Source of the DNA: Tetradesmus obliquus
Taxonomy: Eukaryota; Chlorophyta; Chlorophyceae; Sphaeropleales; Scenedesmaceae
NCBI GenBank assembly: GCA_030272155.1
Contig: CP126198.1
Coordinates: 2,046,001 to 2,110,000 of the forward strand
Direction of reading: 5' to 3'
DNA: 64,000 nucleotides
Below, piece by piece: positions 12,663 through 24,926 of this stretch (position 1 is its first letter; every line of letters starts with the position of its first letter). Under the pieces are notes generated by a model. The model was not told where the DNA came from, searched no databases, and saw only the letters and a list, made by a program, of their open reading frames with translations. The translations under genes were made by a program, and so were the position numbers.

Positions 12663-14039
12663 CAACGCAACATGGAAATTGCTTTGTGAGCAATGTACCT
12701 CATCGTCAAATTGAGCTCACGCCAAGCATTGTTTGTTGCTCATCCATGGCGTCCAAGCGGGGCTAGGTGTTGCTGCTGGGGCACTTGCTATAGCCACGTG
12801 TCCATGATGGGCAAGAACGATCAGCTGTGTGGCAGCAGGAGCATTCGCTGCTGGCTGCTGCGCACCTGTTTGGCCTGCATTGTTTTGATTTGAACTAGAT
12901 GCCAGCTGTGTTGCACTAGTGGTACTCCTGTTTCCTGCATTGTTCCTGTGTTCAACCTGTGTTCAACCTGTTGTGGCTCATACCATCCAAGATGGTGCCA
13001 GGACCCACATGTAACTATCCTCTCGCATTGTGTGCCGCTGCGCACCTGCTTTGCCTTATTGAAGCTGTCGATGGTTATGCCGCTGCGCCAGCCGCCAGCC
13101 TCCTGCAAGGCCAAGCGGCACATTCAAACATACAACTTTGTCAGTCAACACAATGTCGACACATCAAGAGCGTTTGTAAGTATTCAACTGCAAACATTGT
13201 GTGCTGCTGGTGCACTTGGGTTGACGCTGCACCCAATACTGCTGCTCAAACAGCCGCCAGCCTCCTGCAAGGGCCATGCAGCACAACACAACCTTTTATA
13301 CTTAGAGGGTTATTACAATTGCAGTTACTACGGCAGGCAACGTTTTGGGCCATTTGTACAGCATCCACTTATTGAATAAACATCAGGTGCATGTAAATGT
13401 TGGTTGTAAGGAGGTGGCATGCTGCCCATGCATTTTACTTATCCCCCTATGAGCCTCTCCCCCTATGAGCCTCTCGTTGGCTCCTGACTGGGGTTCCCAT
13501 TCCTCGTTGAGTGGAGCATGTAATGTAATGTAATGTACTTATGCTGAGTGCCTGTGCCAAGCAGCTGGCAGCCATTTGTACAGCAGCAGCTGCTGTCCTG
13601 CAAGTGAGATCTTACACTGGGCAAAGGCATTCTGTGTGCTAGGGATAGTACACATGGTGTTCAGCTTTCAGGTGCTTTATGATCTTGGCATGGCTTGGTT
13701 TGAGGACTCCATCTCCTGCAAAGTACCAGCCATTACCTGCGCATGTGCTTTACCAAGCCTGATTTTCGTGGCAGCAGCACCTGCTGCAGCTGTTGCCGCT
13801 GGGCCATGTGAGGTCGATGAAGCCAGTACAACCTCAGCAGTTGGCTCTGCATACGCTGCTGCTGGTGCTGCTGCAGCTGACTCCAAGCACCGCTGCTCCA
13901 CATCACCCTCTGCAGAGCATTTAGCAATGCAAACACTTCTGTAAAGAGGTGCAGTGCCGCAAGTGTTTGCTGCATTACACCTCTGATCAGAAGTATGCCA
14001 GTTTATAACGGGCGCTGTAATGCCCAGTAGCGCTATCAT
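8669..14039 (-). CDS. unidentified multi-pass membrane protein
   Basis: Nine core exons join in phase with consensus splice sites: 13102-13046, 12606-12490, 12238-12050, 11665-11478, 11050-10975, 10646-10440, 10271-10105, 9473-9292 and 9088-8940. They give 444 residues. A candidate first exon (14039-13737, ATG at 14039) and last exon (8848-8669, TGA) keep the frame but are tentative. At least five or six hydrophobic spans are visible (for example FQALMFTLFLSYPMITLLLV and LYFFGMAVVGLLCFF). A basic, charged cytosolic-looking segment (about 69 residues from 10646) and a Glu-rich stretch separate the early spans from the last one. A cysteine-rich stretch follows (CRQC, DTCSG, SCWG, GYCAM). A channel or transporter is possible but no family was recognised. 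Four or five of its exon edges are duplicated in tandem. Confidence 0.6.
9417..9790. repeat. tandem triplication of an acceptor-side exon edge (about 170 bp unit)
   Basis: Three copies of a CAGCCGGTCAGCAGCAT...GGCGCCAGACCTGC segment start near 9417, 9592 and 9759. The first holds the real start of exon 9473-9292. The others lie in the upstream intron and repeat the exon start and its acceptor. Confidence 0.85.
10618..10772. repeat. tandem duplication of an acceptor-side exon edge (about 113 bp)
   Basis: A segment of about 38 bp around CGTCGCAGCGCGTGATGAGC occurs near 10618 and 10731. In gene sense it is the acceptor plus the ELITRCDVVTE coding start of exon 10646-10440. The second copy lies upstream in the intron. 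Confidence 0.9.
11271..11500. repeat. tandem triplication of a donor-side exon edge (about 100 bp)
   Basis: The segment CTCACCAGTACATGAACAGC and its flank recurs near 11272, 11371 and 11473. In gene sense it encodes LLLFMY(W) followed by a GTGAG donor. Only the copy at 11473 joins the full exon (11665-11478). Confidence 0.9.
11820..12075. repeat. tandem triplication of a donor-side exon edge (110 bp)
   Basis: Three near-identical units begin at about 11821, 11931 and 12041, each with CACCTGCAGCGACATCAGCC. In gene sense this is YYRLMSLQ followed by the donor. The copy at 12041 belongs to exon 12238-12050. Confidence 0.95.
12966..13011 (+). repeat. dispersed repeat, inverted partner of 17189-17232
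   Basis: About 45 bp containing CATCCAAGATGGTGCCAGG match the reverse complement of 17189-17232 with few differences. The core ACCATC-CAA-GATGGT is palindromic. Both copies lie in introns or intergenic DNA. Confidence 0.8.
13089..13275. repeat. tandem duplication of an acceptor-side exon edge (about 160 bp)
   Basis: CAGCCGCCAGCCTCCTGCAA occurs near 13090 and 13250. In gene sense it is the acceptor and first codons (EAGGW) of exon 13102-13046, with the extra copy in the upstream intron. Confidence 0.8.
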
Positions 14040-15174
14040 TGGCTATGCTGCATGCAGTGCACCAACCAGCATGCTAGAGGATGTGGCGGCGCATCATCTC
14101 CCTGCTCCTCAAGTGCTGCTGCTATGCAAGTGCAGCACTGCGCACCTTCCCCAGCAATGACATTGAAATCAGGCCCGTTCATGAAGGCCATGGCAGCTGC
14201 ATAGCAGCCTGCATGCAGGGACAGCAGCGAGCTTGTAGTTTAGTTAGCAGGCTGCAGTATGCGCTACTGTACTGCTGTATGTACTGCTGCATGGGAGGTG
14301 AGCATGGCTGCACTACGTGGGGTGCAGCACACCTCGCTTTTCAGTCTCCGCAGTGGCATTTGCTATTTTACTCATCGCAAAAGCCCAAGCACAACAAAAA
14401 CTAGACGAACACGCTGCGGTGACACGACTGCAGCCCAAACGTTGCGTGCTAGCACGCTGACGACTAAGCAATCATCATCCTATCAGCATAGAAAAATGTG
14501 CAAAACATTGCAAGTCGCAGACGCCCGCACGCTTCACCTAACAATGCCCAGCTGTAGCAGCTGTAGCTCAGTAGCTAGCTGTGCTGATGTGGTCCAGGCT
14601 CAGCGTTGTACGTGGAGGAGCTCGTTCCCAAGTTGTGCCTCAAATGCTCCATGTGGCTTCAATCCACCACAAAGTGCTGCTCTGCAGCAGCAGGCACGTT
14701 GCTGCAGCCAGCAGGCCAGCATTGCTGCAACGTGCACATGAAGGGAGCGATGCTGGCATTGAGCTACACTGTGCAGGACAGCAACTCTCTTATGACCACT
14801 GGCTTGCAAGGAGAGCAACATCAACGCTGTACATAGTCTCTTTGTCCAGCCACAAAGGTGCAGAGACACATTCACTGGCAGTAAATCATGAAGGTTTTGA
14901 GGGTGCAGGGTTTACCCGGTTACCCTTGTGGCTGTACCCTGTACCCTGACAGGGAGCTGTGCAATAACCCCACACAATTAACCCGACTATTGCGAACTTG
15001 ACCCAAAGCACGCTCTGCTCTGTTGCGTTCTCGTCAAACAAAGCAGACATGCCAAGTTGCCACACCCACCCACTCAATGAGGGGGCCTGCAGCTTTATGC
15101 AAGGATATGCCGGTGAGTCAAAGGAAAACAAAACTTTTGATACCCCGCAGTCTCAGTCGTCATTTGGCTGTACG
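14040..15174. other. intergenic region
   Basis: No exon is supported. It lies between the head of the membrane-protein gene and the 3' end of the amino-acid transporter gene and should hold the promoter of the former and the 3' UTR of the latter. Open frames here are short and rich in Cys/Ser/Ala, as expected from CTG-rich DNA. Confidence 0.5.
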
Positions 15175-15466
15175 CTACAAGCGCTGCCACATGCCGTTTG
15201 CAAACAACATCACACCCAGCAACACCACGAACCCACTCAGCGCAACATAAACAGCTCCACAGGCAGTTGTCACACTGCCCTGCTTGAATACAAGCACCAT
15301 AGCAATCATTCCAGGGAGCATGAACGCCTGGGTAGTGCAAGCCAGGTCACCAATCAAACTCAGGGCTGCCCAAATTGACGGCACAAGCACAGCCACCAGC
15401 ACCATTGACAGCAGCAGGCCATATGTTAGCGTGTAATACCACCGCTGCTCCAGCTGCTGCCAGCGG

Positions 15467-15499
<33 letters not shown>

Positions 15500-18400
15500 A
15501 TGGCTGCATCAGGCTGGTCTGCTGCCACTGTGCAAGCATCACCCTCGCCGTGCTGCTGCCCCTGGTTGTGAAGTTCATTGTGAAGTGCTCCAGTTTCTTG
15601 CCCTGCCTCTGCGGCACCTGCCCAGTAAGCAGGCTGGCAGCTGTCATTGCTGCCTACAATCAACACAACTGCAGCATCCGCAGACACAGCGCTGCTGCTG
15701 CTGCTGCCGTGCACACTTGCCTCCTCAGCAGTACCACTTGATGCGCGGCACCTTGCAGCATCCTGAGGAGCATCTTCAATCGCCGCTCCACCCTCACAGC
15801 TACTCGCCCACAACACCTCAGCCAGGCAAGACCTCAGCGGGTGCATGTACAGCAGCAAACTGCCTAGCACGCTCACCAAATACCCTCCACGCACCACCCA
15901 ACTCAATACATCTGCCCAGACATGTCCAACAAGAGGATTCAGCTCATCCGCAGAGAAGTTATTGAGCACGTTTGTCTCCAATTCCTCAATACCAAACGCA
16001 AGAGACGAGCCAACAGACAGGAGTACAAACACGCTTGCGGATATGGCAAGGGCAACTGCCAACACGCCACACATGCGGCCGGGGCTGTAGGGCCGCAGGA
16101 GTGGCATTGCCGGGTGCAGGTTCTACAGAAGGAGAGGGGTGGGATAACAGCCGTAACAGCAGCAACAGAATATGGGCAGGTCATCACAGAGCTAACGTGA
16201 CAATGGTGAAGCGGCAGAGATGAGTGGCTGAAGTGGGTTGCTTTGCGGCTGCAGCATGCCCGGCCGTGCAGTTCTGTTTCAGGTGCAACAGCACGTATGC
16301 TGCAGCACCGCAGCACACATCCCATCATGGCAGTGCAACCTGTCGTTCTCCAAACATACGCTGTTCTTTAGATCCCTTATTTCAACCAGACTGCAAGGCT
16401 ACATCCCTAAACAACCAAATCCTTGGGTCTCACCTGATGCATGACATATGAAGCCAGAATCACAGGCAGCACGCCAGCAAGTGCCTCCAACTGGGCTGCC
16501 TTATCCGGCCCCAGCAGCTGCCACTGCGGCAGCATAGGGATGCCATGTGCAACGCCATCGGCTACTGCTGTTGCCCCCAGCAGGGCAGCCACTGCTGCCA
16601 GCAGGACAACAGCAGCCAGACCAACCACATTGATAAATGCCAAGCTGTCCATTGACCTGCAGATGCAGCAGGAAGCAAGCACTGAGCAAAGACAACGTAC
16701 TGAGTAATTTGCCACGCTGCTGTTCCCCCTAGCAGGGCAGCCACTGCTGCCAGCAGGACAACAGCTGTGAGTCGTACCACATTGAGGAATGCCAAGCTGT
16801 TGACGGGAACATGCAGCAAGGCAACAAGCAAGCATGCAAACATAGTCACAGATAGCGCTCTGTGGCATTCAGCACTATGGTTGCAATGCTGCTTTATGAT
16901 ACACATGCTCCTAGTCCGTAAAGTAGCAAATCATGCTCAAACGATGTGTGCCTGCAGCAACCTCACCTCAGCAGCAGCAGCGGGGCGCATATCAGCAGCG
17001 CCACAGCAGCAATGACCAGCCGAGGATCAGCCAGGGCCCCTGAGGGGTCCAGCCCCAGCAGCTCACACAGCAGGCCGTTGCAGTGGGGCGGACTGCCCAG
17101 CAGCAAATCACGGATGACCACCTGCAGATGTATCAACGATGAGCATTTTCAGGAGCAGTATCAGAGGTTTTGTGAGAGATGGAGTTAAATGTGGGTCCTG
17201 GCACCATCTTGGATGGTGTAGCCACAACAGGGTGGATACATGAAGTTTGAAAGCTGTAGGGTAGGACAACAGCCAATGCAGTGGGGCGGGCTGCCCAGCA
17301 GACATTCCCTGATCACAGCCCGCAAGGTAGCATTCAGCAAGCACATGATGCGCCGAGGAAAGATCATGGTCTCTATTCTGATTTCAACTAAATGCAAATT
17401 CTTTGCTGGATTGCCGGCATATGCCATACTGGTGATGTTCGTCCTCTCATCGTACTTGCTGGTGCATTTCAAGCATCAGCAGCGCCAGCATGCAGCAGAA
17501 ACCCCTTCCCATCATCATATACATCGCTGACAAGCTTCAACCCCACTCACCAGGTACACCACTGAGAAGCCAAAACAGAAGCTGAGCACTGACAGCTGCA
17601 GCACCTTGGTAGCAACATGCCCACAGGTCACCTGCACCAGCTGGCTGTATGTGGCAGCACCAGTCTGCGCAGAGCCGTGCACAAGCACCGCCAGAGTGAA
17701 GTATGTCAAGGCAGCCTGGCGTAGCAAGCAGCATCACACAGCAACAGGTCAGGCAGTGTTTGCAGAGCTGCTCAGTGTCCTGTGGTAAGATCTTAAGGGC
17801 CAGTGAATGCAACACAAGGCGATATGTGACTCAAAGTATGAATGACGGCAGCTGCAGGCTACATGGCCAACAACCATACTGTCATACTGTGACATGCTAA
17901 AATGTTTGACGCAGCTGTTGTCGTTGTGAACCTTATGTATTGTACTTGCGCGCAGGCACTGTCCTAGCTGTGTTGCTGGCTGCTGCACTAGCATGTTCCA
18001 GCTATACCAGACCAGCAGCTGCCATCTCACCACGCCAAGCAGCATGACGGTGCCTAGCAGCCAGCCAACTTGCAGATATGCTCTGGGCACTGCCATCATA
18101 CCAGCACCTGCAGGTGGTGTGTAGACACGACTAAGACATGGCAGGGTTTTCTTAACTTGTAGTGCACTGCTGGCTGGTGTCATTCAGCACCTTGTACATC
18201 AGTCAAGGACCTTGTGGTATGCGGTTTTCACGTGAGTAGCAACACATGTGTGCAGTGGTATCACGGCAGCAGAGCACGTCAGCGGTTTTGTGCAGCTGGC
18301 CAGGGCACATGCTGTGGGCTGCCAACCAGTGGCTGGTCTCTGGCATGCAATGCTGACCCAAGCTTGTCGATGAAAATGATGGAATTTTCAAACAATGTCG

Positions 18401-18580
18401 GACCGCAACGCCTGTCTACCACGTACCTGTGACAACCTTTGCAAGATTGAAGGCACATGGCCAGAATGTATCTTTGCACTGCTGCTGCTGCTGTTGCTGC
18501 TGCTGCTCCCCGTCCTCCTGTCGTTGGTACTCATGTAACAATCTTTCCTCCAGCAACGATTTATCATGTCTTGGCTTCAT
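15175..18580 (-). CDS. amino acid transporter, AAAP/SLC38-type
   Basis: Six exons keep frame from ATG at 18580 to TAG at 15175: 18580-18427, 18107-18031, 17715-17551, 17121-16967, 16656-16434 and 16122-15175 (573 aa). The start of the core is diagnostic: FNLAKVVTGAGMMAVPRAYL, the first membrane span of the amino acid/auxin permease superfamily, assembled across exons 1 and 2. TGAATYSQLV and repeated 20-residue hydrophobic spans follow, giving about 10-11 spans. Members move neutral or cationic amino acids with protons or sodium at the plasma or vacuolar membrane; the substrate cannot be read here. The N-terminus is hydrophilic with a poly-Gln run. The last exon has a long Ala/Ser/Gln-rich loop (about residues 355-470) with a CAG-encoded poly-Gln. 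Fragments of exons 4 and 5 are duplicated in the introns. Confidence 0.88.
16570..16830. repeat. tandem copy of the start of transporter exon 5
   Basis: Sequence 16715-16805 repeats the beginning of exon 5 (16656-16570) at a spacing of about 145 bp. It encodes NSLAFLNVV-LTAVVLLAAV, against DSLAFINVVGLAAVVLLAAV in the exon. The copy has its own upstream region but diverges after about 30 codons. Confidence 0.85.
17075..17330. repeat. tandem copy of the start of transporter exon 4
   Basis: Around 17270-17320 the sequence encodes AVIRECLLGSPPHCIG on the minus strand, a diverged copy of VVIRDLLLGSPPHCNG at the start of exon 4 (17121). It lies about 190 bp upstream in the intron. A copy of the dispersed repeat at 12966 sits between them (17189-17232). 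Confidence 0.8.
17189..17232 (-). repeat. dispersed repeat, inverted partner of 12966-13011
   Basis: On the opposite strand this segment carries the same CATCCAAGATGGTGCCAGG core as 12966-13011, about 4.2 kb away. It lies between the two copies of the transporter exon 4 start. Confidence 0.8.
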
Positions 18581-18965
18581 TGCCGCAAGAGCTGTCGACT
18601 GCAGATCGCTGGCTGTCGGAAAGACGTGACCGTGAGCTGACTGAACTAGGGTTGACGGCAAGCACAGCTCTGCATCTATTGCTGAAAGATCGCGACAAAT
18701 CAACTTATATTGTGCTTTGCGTTTGGTGTAGTCAGGTAAGCAGTACGAGACAGCCTCTGCTCAATGTTCGTGCACGCGTTCCACGACAGGTCATGTGCTG
18801 CACGTGCGGTGACTGTGTTGCATCTATTCTCAGGTAAAGGAGCAGTAGAGAGGATGTCAGGAACTTTGTCAAGAACCTGACTCGTTGCAGCTTCCAAAAC
18901 CCTAGCCCATATGCATGTACCAGCTTCACATCACCATGCCAGTGACAGTGACAAGCATATGATCT

Positions 18966-21900
18966 TTAAACCACGGTCGCCGCAACCGCCGGCAGCACCC
19001 GCTGCCAGATGCACTTCTTGTCGATCCACTCGTGGCAGTCAAACAGCCAGCGTTGACCGCTGTGCACATGCACAACCTCAACCAGCCTCAAGTGCCAGGG
19101 AGCAAACATGCCGCTGCCATCACAGCCCACCCTCAGCTGATGTAACTGGCCAAGGTATGGAAGGCGTGGGTATAAGAAGGAGTCTGTGTGGCCTCGTGAG
19201 AACTGCCCTGGTTGGCTGGTGGCATACACCACACCTGCAGGTAGAGGGGGAAGAGCAGTGAATAATGTGCGGGGCAACAGCATGCAGCAGCATGGGATGT
19301 GGGTTTTAAGCTTGGCAAAGGATCGGCAAGCACATGCTGGAAAGCCATGCTACAAAGCCAACGCAGCAGCCTTCTGCAACGCAATGTGTGTGGAGAACTG
19401 GCTGGAGGTGAAACACAAAAGCGCAAATTGAACAGTTGCATGTCCTCTGCCATCTGCTATACAGCATCACAGCCCCATCGTGCACTAGCACTGTACATTC
19501 CAAGGTGTGCAACTGTCTGCTGTGTCTGGTGGCAGGGATCCAGCCACCCCACCTGATGAGCCATGTTCCCCAATCAGCTCAAAGAACACCTGCAGGAAGC
19601 AAAGTATCCGGTGCATGAGACATGTTGATGTTTCTGGTAGTGACACAGCTCACTCTGCTGGTGTGCAAACCTCTGCTGAAGCACATCGCTGGTTCTGCCA
19701 GCTACAAGTCAAACGGTGCACCAACACATGCACTGGACATGCAGGAGTGCAGCAGCAGATAAGTCGCAATGTGCTGGCCGATGCAGTTGTGTGAATCATG
19801 TGCAGTGCACGAACACATGCACTGCACACATGCACTGCAAACATCAACACCACACCAGGCTCACCCTTGCAGCAGTGCCAGCACCCATGATGTTGCTTGT
19901 GGTGAACACCACAGTGTACCCCGGCTGCCCCAGCTTGCTGGTGTGCAGCCACGCCTTGGTCAGCTTCATTGCACCAGCAGCAGCAGCATCCTCCCTTGCC
20001 CCAAACAAGCCGCTGCGGCCCCCAAGCTGCCCCGGCTGCTGCTGCTGCTGCTCTGCGGCTCCTCCTGCTGCTGCTGAGGTGTCTGGTGTGGCTGGCAGCT
20101 GCATCCAGGTGTTGCTGCCAGGCAGGGTTGCATCCAGCCATGTGTTGGCAGTGAACAACGCTCTGTCACCGGTGGCCAGGTTGACCACGCGCACCCAAGC
20201 GAGGTGCCAGGCTGCAGGCAAACCAGCAGCACAGTGCGCAGGACCCCTCAGCCGGCACTCACAACACATTGGTGGAAGGTGAACATGCTGCTTAAGGATT
20301 TGCTGTCATATGGGGTTGCTGATCAAACATACCGACAGTGCATCATGCACACTGCCCGTTGAATGAGATGCCACCACATCATCTGAAAATTGACGCTATC
20401 AGCCAGCTTCCCCTCTGCACATGTGCTATCTACAGCTATGCCACTGCAACAGTTGATTTGCATCCATGTGCCGCCAGGGCTCATGCCGTACCTGGGTGTG
20501 TGCCACTGCCATCATGGCCGATGAGCAGGTGTGTCAGGGCCCCAACATCAGGCAGCCCCCGCAGGATGAACACATCCAGGGAGCCGCGCTGGAACAGCGC
20601 CCTGCAACGGGTGGCAGCAGAAGCAGCAGCAGCAGCACGCACGCATTACGCATGCTTAGAGCGTGAGACTCCGTTTTTGACAATGCCAATCATGTGCCTG
20701 TGAGCCGCAAGCAGCCAGCCATCAGCAGGCTGGCAAGGTCGAATGGAGGGTTGCACAAAAGCATGCACCAGTGTGTGCAGCGTTCCACAATGTCAGCCAG
20801 AGCCTCACCTTGCATTTATTCTGGTGCTGCTGCTGCCAGCCGCCTGCAGCTGCATGGCCTCACTCTCCCCCTGTGCCCCGGCCAGCTGCACAAACACAGC
20901 AGCATCCGTGCCGGCACCCTCCACATCACTCGTCTGGATCTCCAGCTGGTAGCTGCAGCTGCTGAGGCCACCCCCTGCACCCTGCTTGCCTAACAACCCC
21001 TGGCCCTGCTGCTGCTGCACAGCCTTGAGCGTCCTGCTGCAGCCACTCTGCACATCCAGCCACGCTGAAACCTTAAACACATACTTGGCGCCGCTGCTCA
21101 GGTTTTGCAGCTCTAAGCCCTGCAGGAACCACGCTGGGCCGAGTCCAAGGTTGTTGTGGCCGATGACAACTTCCTGCAAGTCGCCGAGCTCGGGTGTTGA
21201 TAGCTTGAACTTGTCGCGGCAGCCGGTTTCAAAGGCCTCTGGCCCTGCTGGCAGCGTGTATGGGCCGAAGCTGCTGCTGCTGCCTTTCAGGGTGATGAAG
21301 ACGTCTGCGTCGGTGCCAGCACCCAAAACCTTGCCTGCAGGACAAGTCAGCGCGTGCAAAATGTAGGATACAGCAACAATGTGCTGGGCAGGTGCTGGCA
21401 GAAAGGTGCCAGCAGGCACATGTTAATGCATCACACCCTGGTCGAACAGCACAGCAGGTGACTTGGAGCCACTGCCCCATGGAAGTATTGTGCTGTCTGT
21501 GACTTGCAGCCTGTAAACCGCAACACGTACCTGTTATGACCACCAGCTCCCATTCTACTGCCCCTTGGCTGCTGTCTGCAGGTTGTGCCTCTGCTGCCTG
21601 CTGCTGCCCTGGTGTATCAGGCCATAGCTCGCACTGCAAGCTGCCCCCTGGCCGCTTGGCATCCAGCCACCTGCACACAAGCAACCAGCGCAGAAATCAA
21701 CCCAAGTAAGCAGGAGCAGGAGCTCAGGGCAAACCACCGAATGCCAGCACAGCATCTATGTTGGACAGCACGACCTACCCCACCTGCCATCCCAACTGCA
21801 GGTCAATTTCAGTAGTCCCAGCAACCCCACAAAACGGCCTGGACCGGAAGTCCCTGCTGCTCACCTGTTCACTGTGAACTTCAGCAGCTGCCCAGTGCCC

Positions 21901-22802
21901 ATGTGCTGCATTTCAAGCTCAGCCACATGCCAGGCCGGGCACATCAAGCAATACAGGCTGCAAACAGACCTGCAACACAGCCTCACTTGTTCACTGTGAA
22001 CTTCGGCAGCTGCCCACTGCCCATGTGCTGCACCTCAAGCTCAGCCAAGTGCCAGGCTGGGCACACCAAGCAGAACAGGCTGCAAACAGACCTGCAACAC
22101 AGCCTCACTTGTTCACGATGAACTTCAGCAGCTGCCCTGTCCCCATGTGCTGCACTTCAAGCTCAGCCACATGCCAGGCAGGGCCCAGCCCGCTGCCTTC
22201 ATGCCCCAGCACCACGTGGCTCATCGCACCCACGTCAGCTCCAGACACAACAAACTCGTCCCGCCGCCTGCAGAGCAGCGAGCCAGACATTGCCCGACCG
22301 TTGTGTTAGGGCCTATAAATATGGTTGGTTGAAAAACACGGAGTAAACCGCCATATGCGCCTCGCCGCACTGCCGTACCCGCGCCAATCGCCCTGATGCA
22401 TTACGTAGACCCAGCCCCTGCTGCTGTTGGGCAGCCGGCTGTAGACAGAGCATGCAGTAGCGAACATCTCACAGCTGAAACACAACATCTGTGAGCACAA
22501 AGCTGCTGTTTCAACCCTCTTATGCTAGATATACTCACCCCCGTTCAAAGCAGTTGTGGCCCTGTTTGGCCAGCGCCTTCTGCCCAGTGTCCCCCTGGTT
22601 GCCGTGGATGACGATGTGTACATTGGCATCAGTGCCAGCTCCCCGCACATTGGCGGTGGTGACAGCAACACGATACTTGCACTGCAGGCTTGCAGGATCA
22701 AAGCTGCGTGCTGCCTTGAGCGTCCTGCGGGTGGCGCCATCGCCCTGGCTGCTGTCTAGCCACTGGTTGCAAGGGAAGTACCACACCTGCACAGCAGCAG
22801 CC

Positions 22803-22843
<41 letters not shown>

Positions 22844-24894
22844 GCAGGTTCGAGAGATGCTGGGGTGTTGGCCTGCCTGAAAGACAAAGCAGGCATGTGA
22901 GCCCCAGATGAGCAACCAGCAGCAGCAGCAGCACCAGCAGCAGCAGCTGCGTGTTTGCTGTTGTACATCTGACTCACATGCCCCAATTACCAAGGTCACC
23001 AGCAGCACACAACTGTCACTGCGCGACGAACCACCAGCCTTGGACCACACCAACAAAACAGCTCTCAAACAACGCTCCAAGCCTAAGGGTTCAGAATCCT
23101 TGGCAGATGAGTGGGTGCGCTTGCTACCCAGAACCCATTTATCCTACAGTACAATACATGCACTCACCTGGCTGCTGGGTGTATGCTGCACCTCCACATA
23201 CGCCAGGTTCCATCCGCTGCCCATCCCGCTGCCATCATGCCACACCACCAGCTCAGACAGCTCCCCAAGCTCCCTGCAAGCCACCTCAAACCTGTCTGCC
23301 TGGCCACGCTCAAAGCAGTTGCTGCTGCTGCTGCTGGTGGGGATGGGCTTGCTGAGAGCTTGTGGGCCGCTGCGGCAGGCACTGCCTTGCAGGTCGATGT
23401 ACACACGTGTGTCGGTGCCGGCGTTGCGCACATCACCTGTGTGCACTGTCACCTGCAGCATGCATAGACACAGCTGGCGTCAGCATTGTGTGGTTGCGCA
23501 TGAAGCAAAGCCATCCGTTTGTGACACACAGGTGACAATGTTTCCATCAGCATCATCAGTGGTGCGGCCAGTTGGTCGCAGCGTGAAACAGGTGCAAGCC
23601 AGCTCCTTCGCAGACATGCATGGCATCTGCACACACTGACCATATCTTCACACTATGCCGCGGCAGCAGTAGCAGCAGCACCACCAACCTTGTACGTGAC
23701 CAGCTGCCCCCTGACGTCACCATTGCTGCCCTCTAGCTCAGCCTCCAGGCCAGCTGCAGCCCCCAGCCACCTGCCGGCATAGAACCAGCTGATGCCGCCG
23801 CTGGACTTGGCTGTGACGCTGATGGTGTCCAGCAGCCAGCCGGATGTTGCGCGGCCAGAGCCGTCAACCGCAACCTGCAGACACAACAAGCAGCGTGTGA
23901 ACAGCCATGATAAGTGATGCAGCGCTGCAGTTCATGGTGTCCAGCAGCCAGCCTGATTTTGAGCTGCCAGAGGCGTCAACCGCAACCTGCAGACACAACA
24001 TGCAGCGTATATGAACAGCCATAAGAACGGATGCAGTGCTGCAGTTCATGGTGCCCAAGAGCCAGCCCAATTGTGTGCTGCCAAAGCTGTCACTCGGAAC
24101 CTACAGACACACCGCGCAGTTTATGCACAGCCATCAGTCGCACTGCAGCGCTGCTGTACATGGAGTCCATGCCAAAACGCTGCTCAAACCACGTGCAAAC
24201 CACATGTATGCATGTAAACTTATCAGCGCATTGCCGCAGCTGCCTGAAAATGTGGCTAGGCTTTGATCTGGCAAGTAATGGCAGCAGGTGTGGGATTGGG
24301 CCTGCAGGCCTGCCCTGCAGAACACATGCATCAAACAGTGTACCCACACGGCATATCACCTTGAGCCGCAGCAGCTGCCCCAGCTTGCCGCCTGCCTTGA
24401 TGCTGAACACGTCACAGCCGCCCTGCTCGAAGCAGCTGCAGCCGGGTGCAGAGAGTTTGAAGGGCCCGGCAGCGCCAGCAGCACCGTACAGGGTGATGGA
24501 CACAGCTGCATCAGTGCCTGCAAGCAGCAGCCATGCAGCAGCAAGAGGCCAGCGTCAGTACGGCCGCAGCACAGGCTATGGTTGCAGCAAACAGCACGAG
24601 TGCTGACAAGCCCATGTGATGCACGCCAATGTGCTTGTTGCAGGCAGTGCTGCAGCGTATGGGGCGTGGTGCAGAGCCTGAAGCTCAAAAGCCTATGTGT
24701 GTTCCCACTGGATGGGCCAAACCCACCTGCTTTTGGCACGTTTGCTGTGTACACTGCCACTGTGAGCTCCTCCTGCTGCTGCTGTTGCTGCTCCAGCTGC
24801 AGCTGCCGGCACATGCCGTCCAAGCTTGGCGCAGGATACAACAGCAGCTGGGGTCCTGCAGCACCAGCACCAGCACCTGCTGCAGCAGCAATCT

Positions 24895-24926
<32 letters not shown>

